Source: SIG701 sp045539595 (lineage in GTDB: Bacteria > Bacillota > Clostridia > Oscillospirales > CAG-272). From it: a stretch of 64,000 nucleotides of DNA. The stretch spans positions 15,146 to 79,145 of the forward strand of contig JAZQFQ010000038.1 of assembly GCA_045539595.1 (NCBI GenBank), given 5' to 3'. This document shows positions 39,929 through 49,566 of this stretch, one piece after another (positions within the stretch are counted from its first letter, which is position 1; each line of letters starts with the position of its first letter). The position numbers were made by a program, and so were the translations under genes. The notes under the pieces were generated by a model. That model did no database searches. It was not told the DNA's origin and worked only from the letters and a program-made list of their open reading frames with translations.

Positions 39929-40917
39929 GCAAGCGACTGTTCGCCGGTATTGATACCAGCAATTACACCACCTCGGCGGCACTGTGCGATGAGGCGGGGA
40001 ATGTGCTCTGCAACGCAAAACAGCTTCTTCCCGTAGCGGAAGGGGAGCGGGGACTGCGGCAGAGCGATGCCGTGTTCCACCATGTGCGCAATCTGCCCAC
40101 GGTAGTGTCGCAGCTGCGCCGCGCGGTGGCGGATGCCAAGGAAAAAGAGCCTTGCGAGATCGTCGCCATCGGCGTGTCAGCGTATCCCCGGGATGCAGAG
40201 GGATCGTATATGCCTTGCTTTTTGTCCGGTATGGCGGCGGCAGAGACCGCCGGTGCCATGCTGGGCGTACCTGTGCTTCCGTTTTCCCATCAGGCGGGGC
40301 ACGTGATGGCGGCTCTTCATTCTGCCGATGCCATGCATCTGATCGGGAAACCGTTTGCCGCCTTTCATGTGTCCGGCGGCACCACGGAAGTGCTGTATGT
40401 AGAGCCCCACGGGGAGCACGTGTTCCATGTGACCAAGTTGGGCGGTACCAATGATATCAACGCAGGACAGGCCATCGACCGGGCCGGCGTGTATATGGGG
40501 CTTCGTTTTCCCGCCGGAGCGGAAATGGAACGGTTGGCCGAAACCTATACGGGGAAAGTACAGCGAGCCAAAGTGTCCGTCAGCGGCCTGACGTGCAATC
40601 TGTCCGGCGTGGAGAATAAAGCGCGGCAGATGTACGATACCACGGGCGACGCGGCCATGACCTCCGCCTTCGTTCTGGATTTTGTGGGACGCACTTTGTG
40701 CGGTCTGCGGGATCATCTGCGAGAGACTCATGGGGATTTGCCCATCGTGTACGCGGGCGGCGTTATGAGCTGTCAGCGCATCCGCCATATGCTGGCGGAG
40801 GAGGGGGCCTATTTCGCACAGCCCCGTTTTTCATCGGATAATGCGGCGGGAACGGCTTTGCTCGCCCGCCATACCTATTTGCAATCGGAGAGAGATCATG
40901 TCGGAGATCATGCATAA
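39925..40917 (+). CDS. TsaD/Kae1-like (peptidase M22) paralogue
   Basis: A 330-residue ASKHA-fold protein like TsaD, the tRNA threonylcarbamoyl transferase. It keeps the metal-binding H-x3-H (SHQAGH, about 125), the nucleotide-binding HVSGGTTE and the late YAGGVMS block. Relative to true TsaD, its opening motif (GIDTSNYTTSAAL) and several blocks are altered, as in the clostridial paralogue often annotated as O-sialoglycoprotein endopeptidase and found next to xseA. The biochemical role of this paralogue is not settled. It overlaps both neighbours. Confidence 0.82.
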   Translation: MSKRLFAGIDTSNYTTSAALCDEAGNVLCNAKQLLPVAEGERGLRQSDAVFHHVRNLPTVVSQLRRAVADAKEKEPCEIVAIGVSAYPRDAEGSYMPCFLSGMAAAETAGAMLGVPVLPFSHQAGHVMAALHSADAMHLIGKPFAAFHVSGGTTEVLYVEPHGEHVFHVTKLGGTNDINAGQAIDRAGVYMGLRFPAGAEMERLAETYTGKVQRAKVSVSGLTCNLSGVENKARQMYDTTGDAAMTSAFVLDFVGRTLCGLRDHLRETHGDLPIVYAGGVMSCQRIRHMLAEEGAYFAQPRFSSDNAAGTALLARHTYLQSERDHVGDHA

Positions 40918-42151
40918 TACCCCGTCGGAAAGCGGCTGCTTTCCCGGCGCGGTTACCGTTACCCAACTGAATGAATTCGTCAAGCAGCTCATCGACGGCT
41001 CCACCCATCTGGCCGATGTGTATGTGAAGGGCGAGATCTCCAATTTCAAGAATCATTACGGCACGGGCCACTTCTATTTTACTTTGAAGGATGACGGCGG
41101 TCTGATCCGCGCGGTCATGTTCCGCTCCAGCGCGGCAAAATTGAAATTCATGCCGGAGAACGGCATGCGCGTGGTGGTCCACGGACGGGTGTCCGCCTTT
41201 GTCCGGGACGGACAGTATCAGCTGTACGCAGATTCTCTGGAGCCGGACGGCGTCGGTGCCTTGTATATCGCTTACGAACAATTGAAAAAACGGCTGGAGA
41301 GCGAGGGATTGTTCGACCCCTCCCGGAAAAAGCCCCTGCCGAAGATTCCCACCCGCGTGGGTATCATCACCTCCGCCACCGGTGCCGCTGTGCGGGATAT
41401 GATCCACGTGGCGGGACGCCGATTCCCCTTCGCTAAGTTGATTCTGTACCCATCCCTCGTGCAGGGGCCGGGTGCGGCGGCACAGCTGATCGAAGGTGTT
41501 CAGTATTTCAACCGCACAGCCTCCGTGGATGTGATCATTATCGGCCGCGGCGGCGGGTCCATTGAGGATCTGTGGGCCTTCAACGACGAGCAGCTGGCAC
41601 GGACCGTGGCCGCATCGCGGATACCCATCATTTCCGCCGTGGGACACGAAACGGATTTCACCATCTGCGATTTTGTGGCCGACCGGCGGGCACCAACCCC
41701 CTCCGCCGCGGCGGAGATCGCTCTGCCGGAAACGGCCGAATTGAAGCGGAAAATCAACAATATCATCTCCCGGGAGAACGCGGTGCTGACGCAAGTCATT
41801 GCCCGCCGCCGGGAATATCTGACACGCCTGTCGGATTCCCGTGCGCTCCGCAGTCCCATGAATTTCATCGACGATAAGCGGATGCATCTGACCACGCTGG
41901 CGGAACGGCTCGCGTTGTCCCAGACCAATTCGCTCTCGATCAAACAGGCACAGCTGAAAGCCATCGCGGGAAAGATGGAGGCACTGAATCCTCTGTCTGT
42001 TCTGTCCCGCGGATACAGCGCCGTGTACGGTGAGAACGGCGAGATCATCAAACACACCGATCAACTTACACCCGGCGCGTCCATCACCTTCCGCCTGGCG
42101 GACGGGGAAGCGGATGCGCAGATTCGGGAAGTACGGAGGAATCCATCATGA
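40898..42151 (+). CDS. xseA: Exodeoxyribonuclease VII large subunit
   Basis: A 417-residue subunit that degrades single-stranded DNA together with XseB. N-terminal OB-fold (about 17-115, VTQLNEFVKQLIDG ... YVKGEISNFK), then the catalytic domain with the hallmark IIIGRGGGSIEDLW (about 210) and SAVGHETDFTICDFVAD, then coiled coil and a C-terminal region (LSRGYSAVY). The start at 40898 follows GGAGAG and overlaps the previous gene by 20 bases. Confidence 0.95.
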   Translation: MSEIMHNTPSESGCFPGAVTVTQLNEFVKQLIDGSTHLADVYVKGEISNFKNHYGTGHFYFTLKDDGGLIRAVMFRSSAAKLKFMPENGMRVVVHGRVSAFVRDGQYQLYADSLEPDGVGALYIAYEQLKKRLESEGLFDPSRKKPLPKIPTRVGIITSATGAAVRDMIHVAGRRFPFAKLILYPSLVQGPGAAAQLIEGVQYFNRTASVDVIIIGRGGGSIEDLWAFNDEQLARTVAASRIPIISAVGHETDFTICDFVADRRAPTPSAAAEIALPETAELKRKINNIISRENAVLTQVIARRREYLTRLSDSRALRSPMNFIDDKRMHLTTLAERLALSQTNSLSIKQAQLKAIAGKMEALNPLSVLSRGYSAVYGENGEIIKHTDQLTPGASITFRLADGEADAQIREVRRNPS

Positions 42152-42399
42152 AAATGGATGAAACTATGACATTTGAGGCGGCTATGGCCCGCCTGGAAGA
42201 AATCGTGCGTCTTTTGGAGAGCGGAAATGCCCCCTTGGACGTGTCCCTTTCCTTATACGAAGAAGGAGTCGCCTTGGTGCGGCTTTGCAATACCCGCCTG
42301 GACAATGCGGAACAGCGGGTCAAAATCCTGACTTTTGCCGAAGATGGTACAGCCCAGGAAAACGATATGACTGGAGGAAACAGCGATGCTGCCCATTAA
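42148..42399 (+). CDS. xseB: Exodeoxyribonuclease VII small subunit
   Basis: An 83-residue helical protein (FEAAMARLEEIVRLLESGNA, LYEEGVALVRLCN), the small partner of XseA. Four-base overlap with xseA (ATGA). Standard length. Confidence 0.95.
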   Translation: MKMDETMTFEAAMARLEEIVRLLESGNAPLDVSLSLYEEGVALVRLCNTRLDNAEQRVKILTFAEDGTAQENDMTGGNSDAAH

Positions 42400-43267
42400 C
42401 GATGAATTGTACGCTGCCGCGCAGATGACGGAGTTTGCCCTGGATTCCTGGCTTTCTCCCGTGTATTCGGGGGATACCCCGCTGGCGGAAGCCATGCGGT
42501 ACGCCACCATGGGCGGTGGCAAGCGAATCCGCGGATTCCTCACTGTCCATTTCTGCCGGCTCTTCGGCGGAACGGATGCGGCTTCTCTGCCGTTTGCCTG
42601 CGCTATTGAGATGATCCATGCCTATTCTCTGGTGCATGACGATATGCCCTGTATGGATAACAGCGATATGCGCCGCGGCAAGCCCTCCTGCCATAAAGCC
42701 TACGGCGAGGCAAATGCGCTTCTGGCTGGTGATACACTGCTGACGCAGGCCTTTGAGGTGGCCGCGTATAATCCCTCCGTTTCCCCCGAGGCGATCCGCC
42801 TGGCGGTGCGCGAAATGGCACACGGCGCGGGTGCGCTCGGCATGGCAGGCGGCCAGTATTACGACCTGGCGGAGGAGTGCGCCACCTTTGACGAGCTGGT
42901 TCGTCTCCAGCAGATGAAAACCGGTGCGTTGATCCGCACTGCGTGCCTGCTGGGATATTATGCCGCCACGGACAAGCCGGACGGCAAGGTTATCGCCAAT
43001 ATCCACCGCTATGCGGACGGAATCGGTCTGGCGTTCCAGATTATCGACGATCTTCTGGACGTGCAGGGAGATGCGGCAGTTCTGGGCAAGCCCATCGGAA
43101 GTGACGAGAAAAATGGAAAAAAGACCATTCTCACCTTCTATTCTCCCGCAGAGGCGGAAGAATTGGCCCGCAAGTGCACACAGGATGCCATCGATGCCAT
43201 CCGTGATTATCCCGGCAGCGATCTGCTGTGCTCTTTGGCCCAGCATCTTATGAAAAGGAAAAGCTGA
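42386..43267 (+). CDS. ispA: Polyprenyl (farnesyl-type) diphosphate synthase
   Basis: A 293-residue prenyltransferase that condenses isopentenyl and allylic diphosphates, feeding undecaprenyl and quinone-type lipids. First Asp-rich motif DDMPCMDNSD (about 84-93) and second DDLLD (about 223-227) are intact, plus GGGKRIRGF for diphosphate binding. It overlaps xseB by 14 bases. The neighbour dxs, usually near in this gene order, is absent here. Confidence 0.93.
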   Translation: MLPINDELYAAAQMTEFALDSWLSPVYSGDTPLAEAMRYATMGGGKRIRGFLTVHFCRLFGGTDAASLPFACAIEMIHAYSLVHDDMPCMDNSDMRRGKPSCHKAYGEANALLAGDTLLTQAFEVAAYNPSVSPEAIRLAVREMAHGAGALGMAGGQYYDLAEECATFDELVRLQQMKTGALIRTACLLGYYAATDKPDGKVIANIHRYADGIGLAFQIIDDLLDVQGDAAVLGKPIGSDEKNGKKTILTFYSPAEAEELARKCTQDAIDAIRDYPGSDLLCSLAQHLMKRKS

Positions 43268-43268
43268 G

Positions 43269-43721
43269 ATGGATTTTCTGACGTCTCTTTCGTCCAATTA
43301 TATGCTGATCTGTGCGGTGATCGGCTACTTCCTCGCACAGATTCTGAAAATTATTATCTGCATTATCCGTGATCGCAAGCTGGATATGAAATTGATGTTC
43401 GCCTCCGGCGGCATGCCGTCCTCCCACGCATCCACCGTGGCGGCCCTGTGCATCTCCTGCGCCCGATTGTACGGCGTGGGATCGCCGCTGTTTGCCATCA
43501 CCTTTGTGCTGGCATCCGTTGTCATGTATGACGCGGCCGGTGTGCGCCGTGCCGCCGGTGAACACGCGAAGATCCTCAATCGCCTGCTGGAAGGACTTAC
43601 CTCCGGCGATCCGATTCTGGCGGAGGCCAGCTTGAAGGAACTGATCGGCCACACCCCCCTTCAGGTGGTCATGGGCGCCCTGTTGGGCATTGTGATCCCC
43701 TTTGTGGTTCCCATGTCATGA
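43269..43721 (+). CDS. Divergent PAP2-family membrane protein (YuiD-like)
   Basis: A 150-residue membrane protein with about four helices. The motif GGMPSSHAST (about 47-56) with a following VMYDAAGVRRAAGEHA matches the divergent PAP2/DUF212 family, thought to act on lipid phosphates. It starts one base after ispA, so a link with isoprenoid phosphate metabolism is plausible but unproven. Confidence 0.88.
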   Translation: MDFLTSLSSNYMLICAVIGYFLAQILKIIICIIRDRKLDMKLMFASGGMPSSHASTVAALCISCARLYGVGSPLFAITFVLASVVMYDAAGVRRAAGEHAKILNRLLEGLTSGDPILAEASLKELIGHTPLQVVMGALLGIVIPFVVPMS

Positions 43722-44506
43722 GGCTGGATACATATTTGGTGACGGCGGGGCTGGCTCCCAGCCGTACCCGCGCAAAAGAATGGATCGACGGCGGATTCGT
43801 CACCGTGAACGGAAACGTGATTCGCAAGCCGTCTTTCGATATCGATGACAGCTTGTCCCCGGATGTGTGTGTCACCGGACAGACCCACCCCTTTGTGGGC
43901 CGCGGCGGTATGAAACTGGATGGCGCGCTGACCGCCTTCCGTATCGATGCGGCAGGGAAGATCTGCGCCGACATCGGTGCCTCCACCGGCGGATTTACCG
44001 ATTGCCTTCTGCGCCGCGGCGCCGCCCGCGTATTTGCGGTGGATTCCGGTGCGGGCCAGTTGGATCCCTCCCTGTGTGCGGACAGCCGTGTGGTCAATAT
44101 CGAGCATTTCAATGCCCGGAATTTGACCCCGGACACCTTCGGGTGCCTGTGCGATATGGCCGTGGCGGATCTGTCCTTTATCTCCCAGACCTACATATTG
44201 CCCAATGTCCGGGATATCCTGATTCCCGGCGGCATCTATGTGGGCCTGATCAAGCCTCAGTTTGAATGTGGCCGCGGTGCGCTGGATCGGCATGGGATCG
44301 TTAAATCCCCCGCCCAGCATAAGGCGGCCATTACCCGGGTCCTGGACAGCGCCCTCCTTTGCGGCCTTTTGCCCCAGGCGGTGATTCCGTCTCCCATTAC
44401 CGGCGGGGACGGCAACCGGGAGTTTCTTATGTGGTGCATCAAATCCGATACACCCGGACCCATCGACGTATCTCATATTGATATAGATAGGATAGTGAGA
44501 GTATGA
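43718..44506 (+). CDS. tlyA: TlyA-family rRNA methyltransferase
   Basis: A 262-residue protein: N-terminal S4 RNA-binding domain (about 1-60, RLDTYLVTAGLAPSRTRAKE), then a FtsJ-like methyltransferase with SAM motif DIGASTGGFTDCLL (about 87-100) and K-D-K-type catalytic positions (GLIKPQFE). Family members 2'-O-methylate ribosomal RNA; old annotations call it hemolysin. Four-base overlaps on both sides. Confidence 0.93.
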   Translation: MRLDTYLVTAGLAPSRTRAKEWIDGGFVTVNGNVIRKPSFDIDDSLSPDVCVTGQTHPFVGRGGMKLDGALTAFRIDAAGKICADIGASTGGFTDCLLRRGAARVFAVDSGAGQLDPSLCADSRVVNIEHFNARNLTPDTFGCLCDMAVADLSFISQTYILPNVRDILIPGGIYVGLIKPQFECGRGALDRHGIVKSPAQHKAAITRVLDSALLCGLLPQAVIPSPITGGDGNREFLMWCIKSDTPGPIDVSHIDIDRIVRV

Positions 44507-45375
44507 CTTTGCGGCGCAAACGGATCGTTTTGATGCCGAATACGGAAAAGAATATCGATCCGCAGTGGATGAACAGTCTGGTCTTCCACCTGCATGAGAT
44601 CGGATGCGATCTCCGTGCCCCGGAGAGCAGCCGACGCATGTTTTCCCAGGCGGAGGCCTGCATTGCTTTCTTCGAGGATAAAGACCCGCTATACGAAAAG
44701 GCCGATCTGATCCTGGTCTTCGGCGGGGATGGTTCCATCATCCGGGCGGCACGCAGCAGCGTGGGCCGTGAGATCCCCATTGCGGGCATCAACTGCGGCC
44801 GGCTGGGATATCTGGCGGAGATCGAAAGCAACGAAACCGATCTTCTGGACGCCATCGTGGCGGGAGAGGGAATTATCGAGCGGCGCATCATGCTGGATGT
44901 GCAGATCCTTCGGGAGGATACGATCCTCGGCGTGGATACCCCCGCACTCAACGATATCGTCCTTACCAACGGCCCTTTGCCGAAACTGCTTTCCTTCGGA
45001 TTGTACTGCAACGGGGAACTGGTGGAGAACTGCTACGCCGACGGTATGATTCTGGCGGCCCCTACCGGATCCACCGCCTATTCCATGTCGGCGGGCGGCC
45101 CGATTCTGGATCCGTGCCTCAACTGCATCTGCGCCACGCCCATCTGCCCCCAGACAATGAACAATCGCCCCGTTATTTTCAGCGGGGATTCCACCTTGGA
45201 ATTCCGGAACATAAGCAGCCGCGGAAATACCGCTTTTTTGTCCATCGACGGACAGGAGAGCATTATGCTGCATCCCACGGATACCGTGCGGATTTTCCGC
45301 TCTCCTTACCATACCAATCTGATCCGCATCAAACAAGGCGGATTCCTCAGCGCACTACGAAGAAAATTGTCATAA
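44503..45375 (+). CDS. nadK: NAD kinase
   Basis: A 290-residue ATP-NAD kinase making NADP. Motifs: FGGDGSIIRAARSS (about 73-86), GRLGYLAEI, NDIVL (about 150) and APTGSTAYSMSAGGP. Full length, coupled to tlyA by ATGA. Confidence 0.95.
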   Translation: MTLRRKRIVLMPNTEKNIDPQWMNSLVFHLHEIGCDLRAPESSRRMFSQAEACIAFFEDKDPLYEKADLILVFGGDGSIIRAARSSVGREIPIAGINCGRLGYLAEIESNETDLLDAIVAGEGIIERRIMLDVQILREDTILGVDTPALNDIVLTNGPLPKLLSFGLYCNGELVENCYADGMILAAPTGSTAYSMSAGGPILDPCLNCICATPICPQTMNNRPVIFSGDSTLEFRNISSRGNTAFLSIDGQESIMLHPTDTVRIFRSPYHTNLIRIKQGGFLSALRRKLS

Positions 45376-45408
45376 ATCCATGTGTTGTCACACAAGCAGG
45401 AGGACATA

Positions 45409-45861
45409 ATGAAAGTAAAGCGTCATAACAAAATTATGGAAATCATCGGCAGCTGCAATATCGAAACCCAGGAGGAACTGATCGATAAACTGCGTGCGGC
45501 CGGATTCGACGTAACGCAGGCCACCATCTCCCGGGATATACGGGAATTGAAGCTGGCCAAGGTCATGTGCGAGACGGGAAGTTATAAATACGTCCTGCCC
45601 AAATCCGGAGAGAACGATGGACGACACGTGTACAGCAAGGCACTGGTCGGCAGTATCAAAAGTGTGGACTGTGCTTTGAACGACATCGTGATCAAAACCT
45701 ATCCCGGCTTGGCCAACGCCGTGGCCGCAGGCATCGACTCTCTCCATGAGCACGATATCCTGGGCTGTGTGGCCGGCGATGATACCATCATCCTGATCGC
45801 CCACAGTACGGAAAGCGCCTTGAATCTGTGCAAACGCCTTCGTAAGATCGCCAACGAATAA
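45409..45861 (+). CDS. argR: Arginine repressor ArgR
   Basis: A 150-residue arginine-sensing regulator. N-terminal winged HTH (about 5-70, DVTQATISRDIRELKLAKV), C-terminal hexamerisation/arginine-binding domain (NDIVIKTYPGLANAVAAGID, then GDDTI). ATG 45409 follows AGGAGG. In this clostridial gene order it sits before recN, as here. It may also control arginine genes elsewhere; none are in the window. Confidence 0.94.
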   Translation: MKVKRHNKIMEIIGSCNIETQEELIDKLRAAGFDVTQATISRDIRELKLAKVMCETGSYKYVLPKSGENDGRHVYSKALVGSIKSVDCALNDIVIKTYPGLANAVAAGIDSLHEHDILGCVAGDDTIILIAHSTESALNLCKRLRKIANE

Positions 45862-45872
45862 CGGTGGCCTCT

Positions 45873-47561
45873 ATGCTGCGATCGTTATATATTGAAAATA
45901 TTGCCGTCGCCAGACAGCTCAATGTGGATCTTTCCCCCGGCTTCACGGTGATTACCGGTGAAACCGGTGCCGGTAAATCGGTGATGATCGATTGCCTGGC
46001 CCTGATCACGGGCGGAAAATCCCAACGGGAAATGATCCGCACCGGCGCTGAGCGGGCTGTGGTGTCCGCGGTGTTTTCCGATGTGGTACTGCCGGACTCC
46101 CTGCGGGACGCGGGGATGGAGGCGGACGAAAACGGAGAGTTGGAAATCTGCCGTACTCTCACGCTGGACGGACGGTCCGCTGTGAAGATCAACCGGCGGA
46201 GCGTGCCGCTGTCCGTGCTGAAAGAATTGGGGGCGTCCCTCGTCAGCATCCAATCCCAGAGCGAAACCCGCAATCTGCTGGATAAATCCTTCCATCTGGA
46301 TATGCTGGACGAGTACGCGGGCACGGAAAATCTGCTCCGGGAATACGCCGTCCCCTACGGGGAATGGCAGGAGTTGACCGCGTCGGCACAGGCACTCAGA
46401 GAATCCCTCCAACAGAAAAATATGCTGACGGATATCCTGAAGTATCAGATCAAAGAAATCGATGCCGCCCGGCTGTCCGCGCCGGACGAGGATGAAAAAC
46501 TGACGGCTATGCGTGCGAAGATCAAGAACATCGAGCGCATCGCCAAGTATTCCACCTTCGTCTACCGCGCCTTGACCCAGAGCGAAAAGGGAGCCACTGC
46601 CTCGGTGCTTCTGCAGAAATCCTCCGCGGCGCTCCGCCAGCTGGCGGATGTGATGCCCGAAGCGGAGGAATTGGCCGCCCGGCTGGACAATTATCGATAT
46701 GAAATCGAGGATATCGGCGAGAGCGCACGGGCACTGATGGATGACGGTGACGTGCGAGATCCGGAAAAACAGCTGAATCAGATTGAGGCCCGGCTCAGCC
46801 TGATCGAGCGTTTGAAACGGAAATACGGCAATACCATTGCGGATATTCTGGCTTTCCGGCGGGATGCCGCCGCCAAACTGGCGGATCTGGAATCGGGCGA
46901 CGAGAAACTCAGCGAGATCGAGGACGATATCCGCCGTATACGCACACAGCTGAGCGAGAAAGCGGCGGAGATCACCCGGGTGCGCCGAGAGGCCGCCGAG
47001 GCGATCAGCCGAAGCGTATGCGACACGCTTTCCTATTTGGATATGCCCAAGGTTCGCTTCCTCGTGGATATACAAAAAGTCTATGCCGGCGGTGAGGAGC
47101 AGTTCGGCCCCCGCGGCTCGGACGATGTAACCTTCATGATCGCCACCAATCCCGGCGAGCCACCCATGCCGCTGGCCAAGATTGCCTCCGGCGGCGAGAT
47201 GTCCCGGGTGATGCTGGCCCTGCGCAGCGTGATGAATACCAAAAGCGGTGCCAACACCGTGGTGTTCGATGAAATCGATGCGGGTGTGTCCGGCGGTACC
47301 TCGGAGAAAATCGGCATCAAATTGAAGGAAATGGCCGGCGGGACCCAGACGTTGTGCATTACCCACTCGCCGCAGATCGCCGCTCTGGCGGACACCCATC
47401 TGCGCATCCGCAAAAAAGTCGTGGACGGACGGGCGGAGAGCGAGATAGAGGAATTGGACGAAAACGGCCGCGTCAGCGAGATCGCCCGGATCATCGGCGG
47501 TGTGTCCGTCACCGATACCCAGCGGGATGCCGCCCGGGAAATGATCGAAAACAATCAATAA
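45873..47561 (+). CDS. recN: DNA repair protein RecN
   Basis: A 562-residue SMC-like ATPase for double-strand break repair. Walker A ITGETGAGKSVMID (about 29-42), long coiled-coil arms (about 150-400), then signature LAKIASGGEMSRVMLAL and Walker B NTVVFDEIDAGVSGGT. ATG 45873 (MLRSLYIENIAV) fits the family start better than GTG 45864, with GGTGG in front. Typical length. Confidence 0.95.
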   Translation: MLRSLYIENIAVARQLNVDLSPGFTVITGETGAGKSVMIDCLALITGGKSQREMIRTGAERAVVSAVFSDVVLPDSLRDAGMEADENGELEICRTLTLDGRSAVKINRRSVPLSVLKELGASLVSIQSQSETRNLLDKSFHLDMLDEYAGTENLLREYAVPYGEWQELTASAQALRESLQQKNMLTDILKYQIKEIDAARLSAPDEDEKLTAMRAKIKNIERIAKYSTFVYRALTQSEKGATASVLLQKSSAALRQLADVMPEAEELAARLDNYRYEIEDIGESARALMDDGDVRDPEKQLNQIEARLSLIERLKRKYGNTIADILAFRRDAAAKLADLESGDEKLSEIEDDIRRIRTQLSEKAAEITRVRREAAEAISRSVCDTLSYLDMPKVRFLVDIQKVYAGGEEQFGPRGSDDVTFMIATNPGEPPMPLAKIASGGEMSRVMLALRSVMNTKSGANTVVFDEIDAGVSGGTSEKIGIKLKEMAGGTQTLCITHSPQIAALADTHLRIRKKVVDGRAESEIEELDENGRVSEIARIIGGVSVTDTQRDAAREMIENNQ

Positions 47562-47594
47562 TCATCCGCACAGCGGAGATATGTTTACAATTCG

Positions 47595-47626
47595 AAAGGA
47601 GCACGGCGTCGCCGTGAATAGTTATT
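47595..47626 (+). promoter_or_regulatory. Leader hairpin between ribosome binding site and tyrS start
   Basis: AAAGGAG (47595-47601) is directly followed by the perfect palindrome CACGGCGTCGCCGTG (47602-47616); the ATG is at 47627. Without folding, the spacing is 25 bases; with the hairpin looped out it is about 10. No T-box leader fits in this 65-bp gap. Confidence 0.55.
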
Positions 47627-48847
47627 ATGAATCTTTTTGAGGAATTCAAAGCCAGAGGCATGATTGCCCAGTGCACCAACGAGGAAGAAGTTGCCAAGCG
47701 GTTTGCCGGCGAGCCCATGACGTTTTATATCGGATTTGACCCGACAGCGGACAGTTTGCACATCGGTCACTTTATCCAGCTGAAGATTATGGCTCATATG
47801 CTGCGGGCCGGCCATCATCCCATCGCCCTGTTCGGCGGCGGTACCGGTATGATCGGCGATCCCTCCGGCAAGAGCGATATGCGTAAGATGCTGACCGAGG
47901 AGACCATCGCTCACAACATCGAGTGCTTCAAGAAGCAGATGTCCAAACTGCTGGATCCCGATAAGGTTACCTTTGTCAACAACGCCGACTGGCTCATGAA
48001 TAAGAACTACATCGAGTACCTCCGCGAGGTTGGCCCCTACTTCACCATCAGCCGTATGCTGGCGGCCGAGTGCTACAAGTCCCGTCTGGATACCGGCCTT
48101 ACCTTCCTGGAGTTCAACTACATGACCATGCAGAGCTACGACTTCTACCGCCTGTACCAGGATTACGGCTGCTCGCTGGAGTTCGGCGGCGACGATCAGT
48201 GGTCCAACATCATCGGCGGTGTAGAACTGATTCGCCGCAAGACCGGCAAGGAAGTATACGGCCTGACCTTCAAGCTTCTGCTCACCAGCGAAGGCAAGAA
48301 GATGGGTAAGACGGAGAAGGGCGCTCTGTGGCTGGATCCCGAAAAGACCTCCCCCTACGATTTCTATCAGTACTGGCGCAACATCGCCGATGCGGATGTA
48401 ATCAACTGCATGAAACTGCTTACCTTCATGCCCCTGGAGGAGATCGCCGAGTACGAAAAACTGGAGGGCAGCGAGCTGAACCGCGCCAAGGAGAAACTGG
48501 CTTACGAGGTTACCGCTCTGATCCACGGCAAGGAAGAAGCCGATAAGGCACAGGATGCCGCCCACAAGATCTTTGCCGCCGGCGGCATGAGCGCGGATAT
48601 GCCCACCACCGAATTGAGCGAGAGCGATCTCACCGACGGCAAGATTGCTGTGCTGGATCTGCTGGTAATCAGCAAGATGGCCCCCTCCAAGGGTGAGGCA
48701 AGACGTCTCATCCAGCAGGGCGGTGTGCTGGTGAACGATGCTAAGGTGGAGGCCATCGACGAAACGGTGGATGCGGCTGCTCTGACGGGTGACGGCATTA
48801 TCGTAAGAAAAGGCAAGAAGACCTACCGCCGCTTCTGCATCCGGTAA
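47627..48847 (+). CDS. tyrS: Tyrosyl-tRNA synthetase
   Basis: A 406-residue class I synthetase that charges tRNA-Tyr. HIGH-like motif HIGH at about 46-49 (DSLHIGHFI), KMSKS-like KMGKT (about 225), tyrosine-pocket residues in YDFYRLYQDYG, and a C-terminal S4 RNA-binding domain (about 340-400, APSKGEARRLIQQGGVLVND). Complete. Its stop overlaps the HAD gene start. Confidence 0.96.
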   Translation: MNLFEEFKARGMIAQCTNEEEVAKRFAGEPMTFYIGFDPTADSLHIGHFIQLKIMAHMLRAGHHPIALFGGGTGMIGDPSGKSDMRKMLTEETIAHNIECFKKQMSKLLDPDKVTFVNNADWLMNKNYIEYLREVGPYFTISRMLAAECYKSRLDTGLTFLEFNYMTMQSYDFYRLYQDYGCSLEFGGDDQWSNIIGGVELIRRKTGKEVYGLTFKLLLTSEGKKMGKTEKGALWLDPEKTSPYDFYQYWRNIADADVINCMKLLTFMPLEEIAEYEKLEGSELNRAKEKLAYEVTALIHGKEEADKAQDAAHKIFAAGGMSADMPTTELSESDLTDGKIAVLDLLVISKMAPSKGEARRLIQQGGVLVNDAKVEAIDETVDAAALTGDGIIVRKGKKTYRRFCIR

Positions 48848-49566
48848 TGAGAGAGTATAAATATTTACTCTTTGATCTCGATAATACACTCATGGATTTT
48901 GATCGCGCGGAGGAGACGGCGTTTTACGCCGCATTCTCCGCGTCCGACCTTGTGGTGGACGATCACGTCTATGCGCTGTATCATGAGATCAATGCCGGAT
49001 TGTGGAAACGCCTGGAAAAGGGTGAATTGTCCCGGGAGAGATTGAAAGATCTGCGCTACGAGATGCTGTTTCAGCGGCTCGGAATCCCGGACGACGGCAA
49101 GAGCCGGGAGGTCAGTGACCGGTATTTTACCGAACTCTCCCGCCAGCAGTTTATGATGAACGGAGCGGAGGACGTGTGCCGAATCCTGCGCCCTCACTAT
49201 AAGATGTATATCGTCACCAACGGCACCTACGAAGTGCAGAAGGGACGCTTTTTCGGCTCTCCTTTGGAGAAGTATTTCGATGATATTTTCGTGTCGGAGC
49301 ATATCGGAGCCGCCAAACCCTCCCCGGTATTCTTTGATCATGTGGTGAAAACTGTGGGGGATGAGGATCGGTCGGCCTATTGCGTCATCGGAGATTCTCT
49401 TACCTCGGATATGGACGGTGCCCTTGCCGCCGGCATGGATGCCATCTGGCTGGATCACCGCGGTACGGGGGATGCACAGGGACGGGCCGTCACGCATATA
49501 CTGCAGGATATACGGCAGCTGCCGGCGTATCTTACGGATGCCGAACAAGGAGACGAGCATGAGTGA
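48847..49566 (+). CDS. HAD-family hydrolase, YjjG-like nucleotidase
   Basis: A 239-residue HAD phosphatase. Motif I LLFDLDNTLMDF (about 8-19), motif II VTNGT (about 122), motif III K in GAAKPSPVFF, motif IV GDSLTSDMDGA. The YjjG subfamily removes phosphate from (non-canonical) nucleoside monophosphates; that sub-assignment is from overall similarity. ATG overlaps the tyrS stop; its end overlaps murB. Confidence 0.85.
   Translation: MREYKYLLFDLDNTLMDFDRAEETAFYAAFSASDLVVDDHVYALYHEINAGLWKRLEKGELSRERLKDLRYEMLFQRLGIPDDGKSREVSDRYFTELSRQQFMMNGAEDVCRILRPHYKMYIVTNGTYEVQKGRFFGSPLEKYFDDIFVSEHIGAAKPSPVFFDHVVKTVGDEDRSAYCVIGDSLTSDMDGALAAGMDAIWLDHRGTGDAQGRAVTHILQDIRQLPAYLTDAEQGDEHE

Noticed and set aside
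47562..47626. T-box riboswitch before tyrS
   Set aside because: The gap to recN is only 65 bp, far too short for a T-box, and no T-box core is visible.
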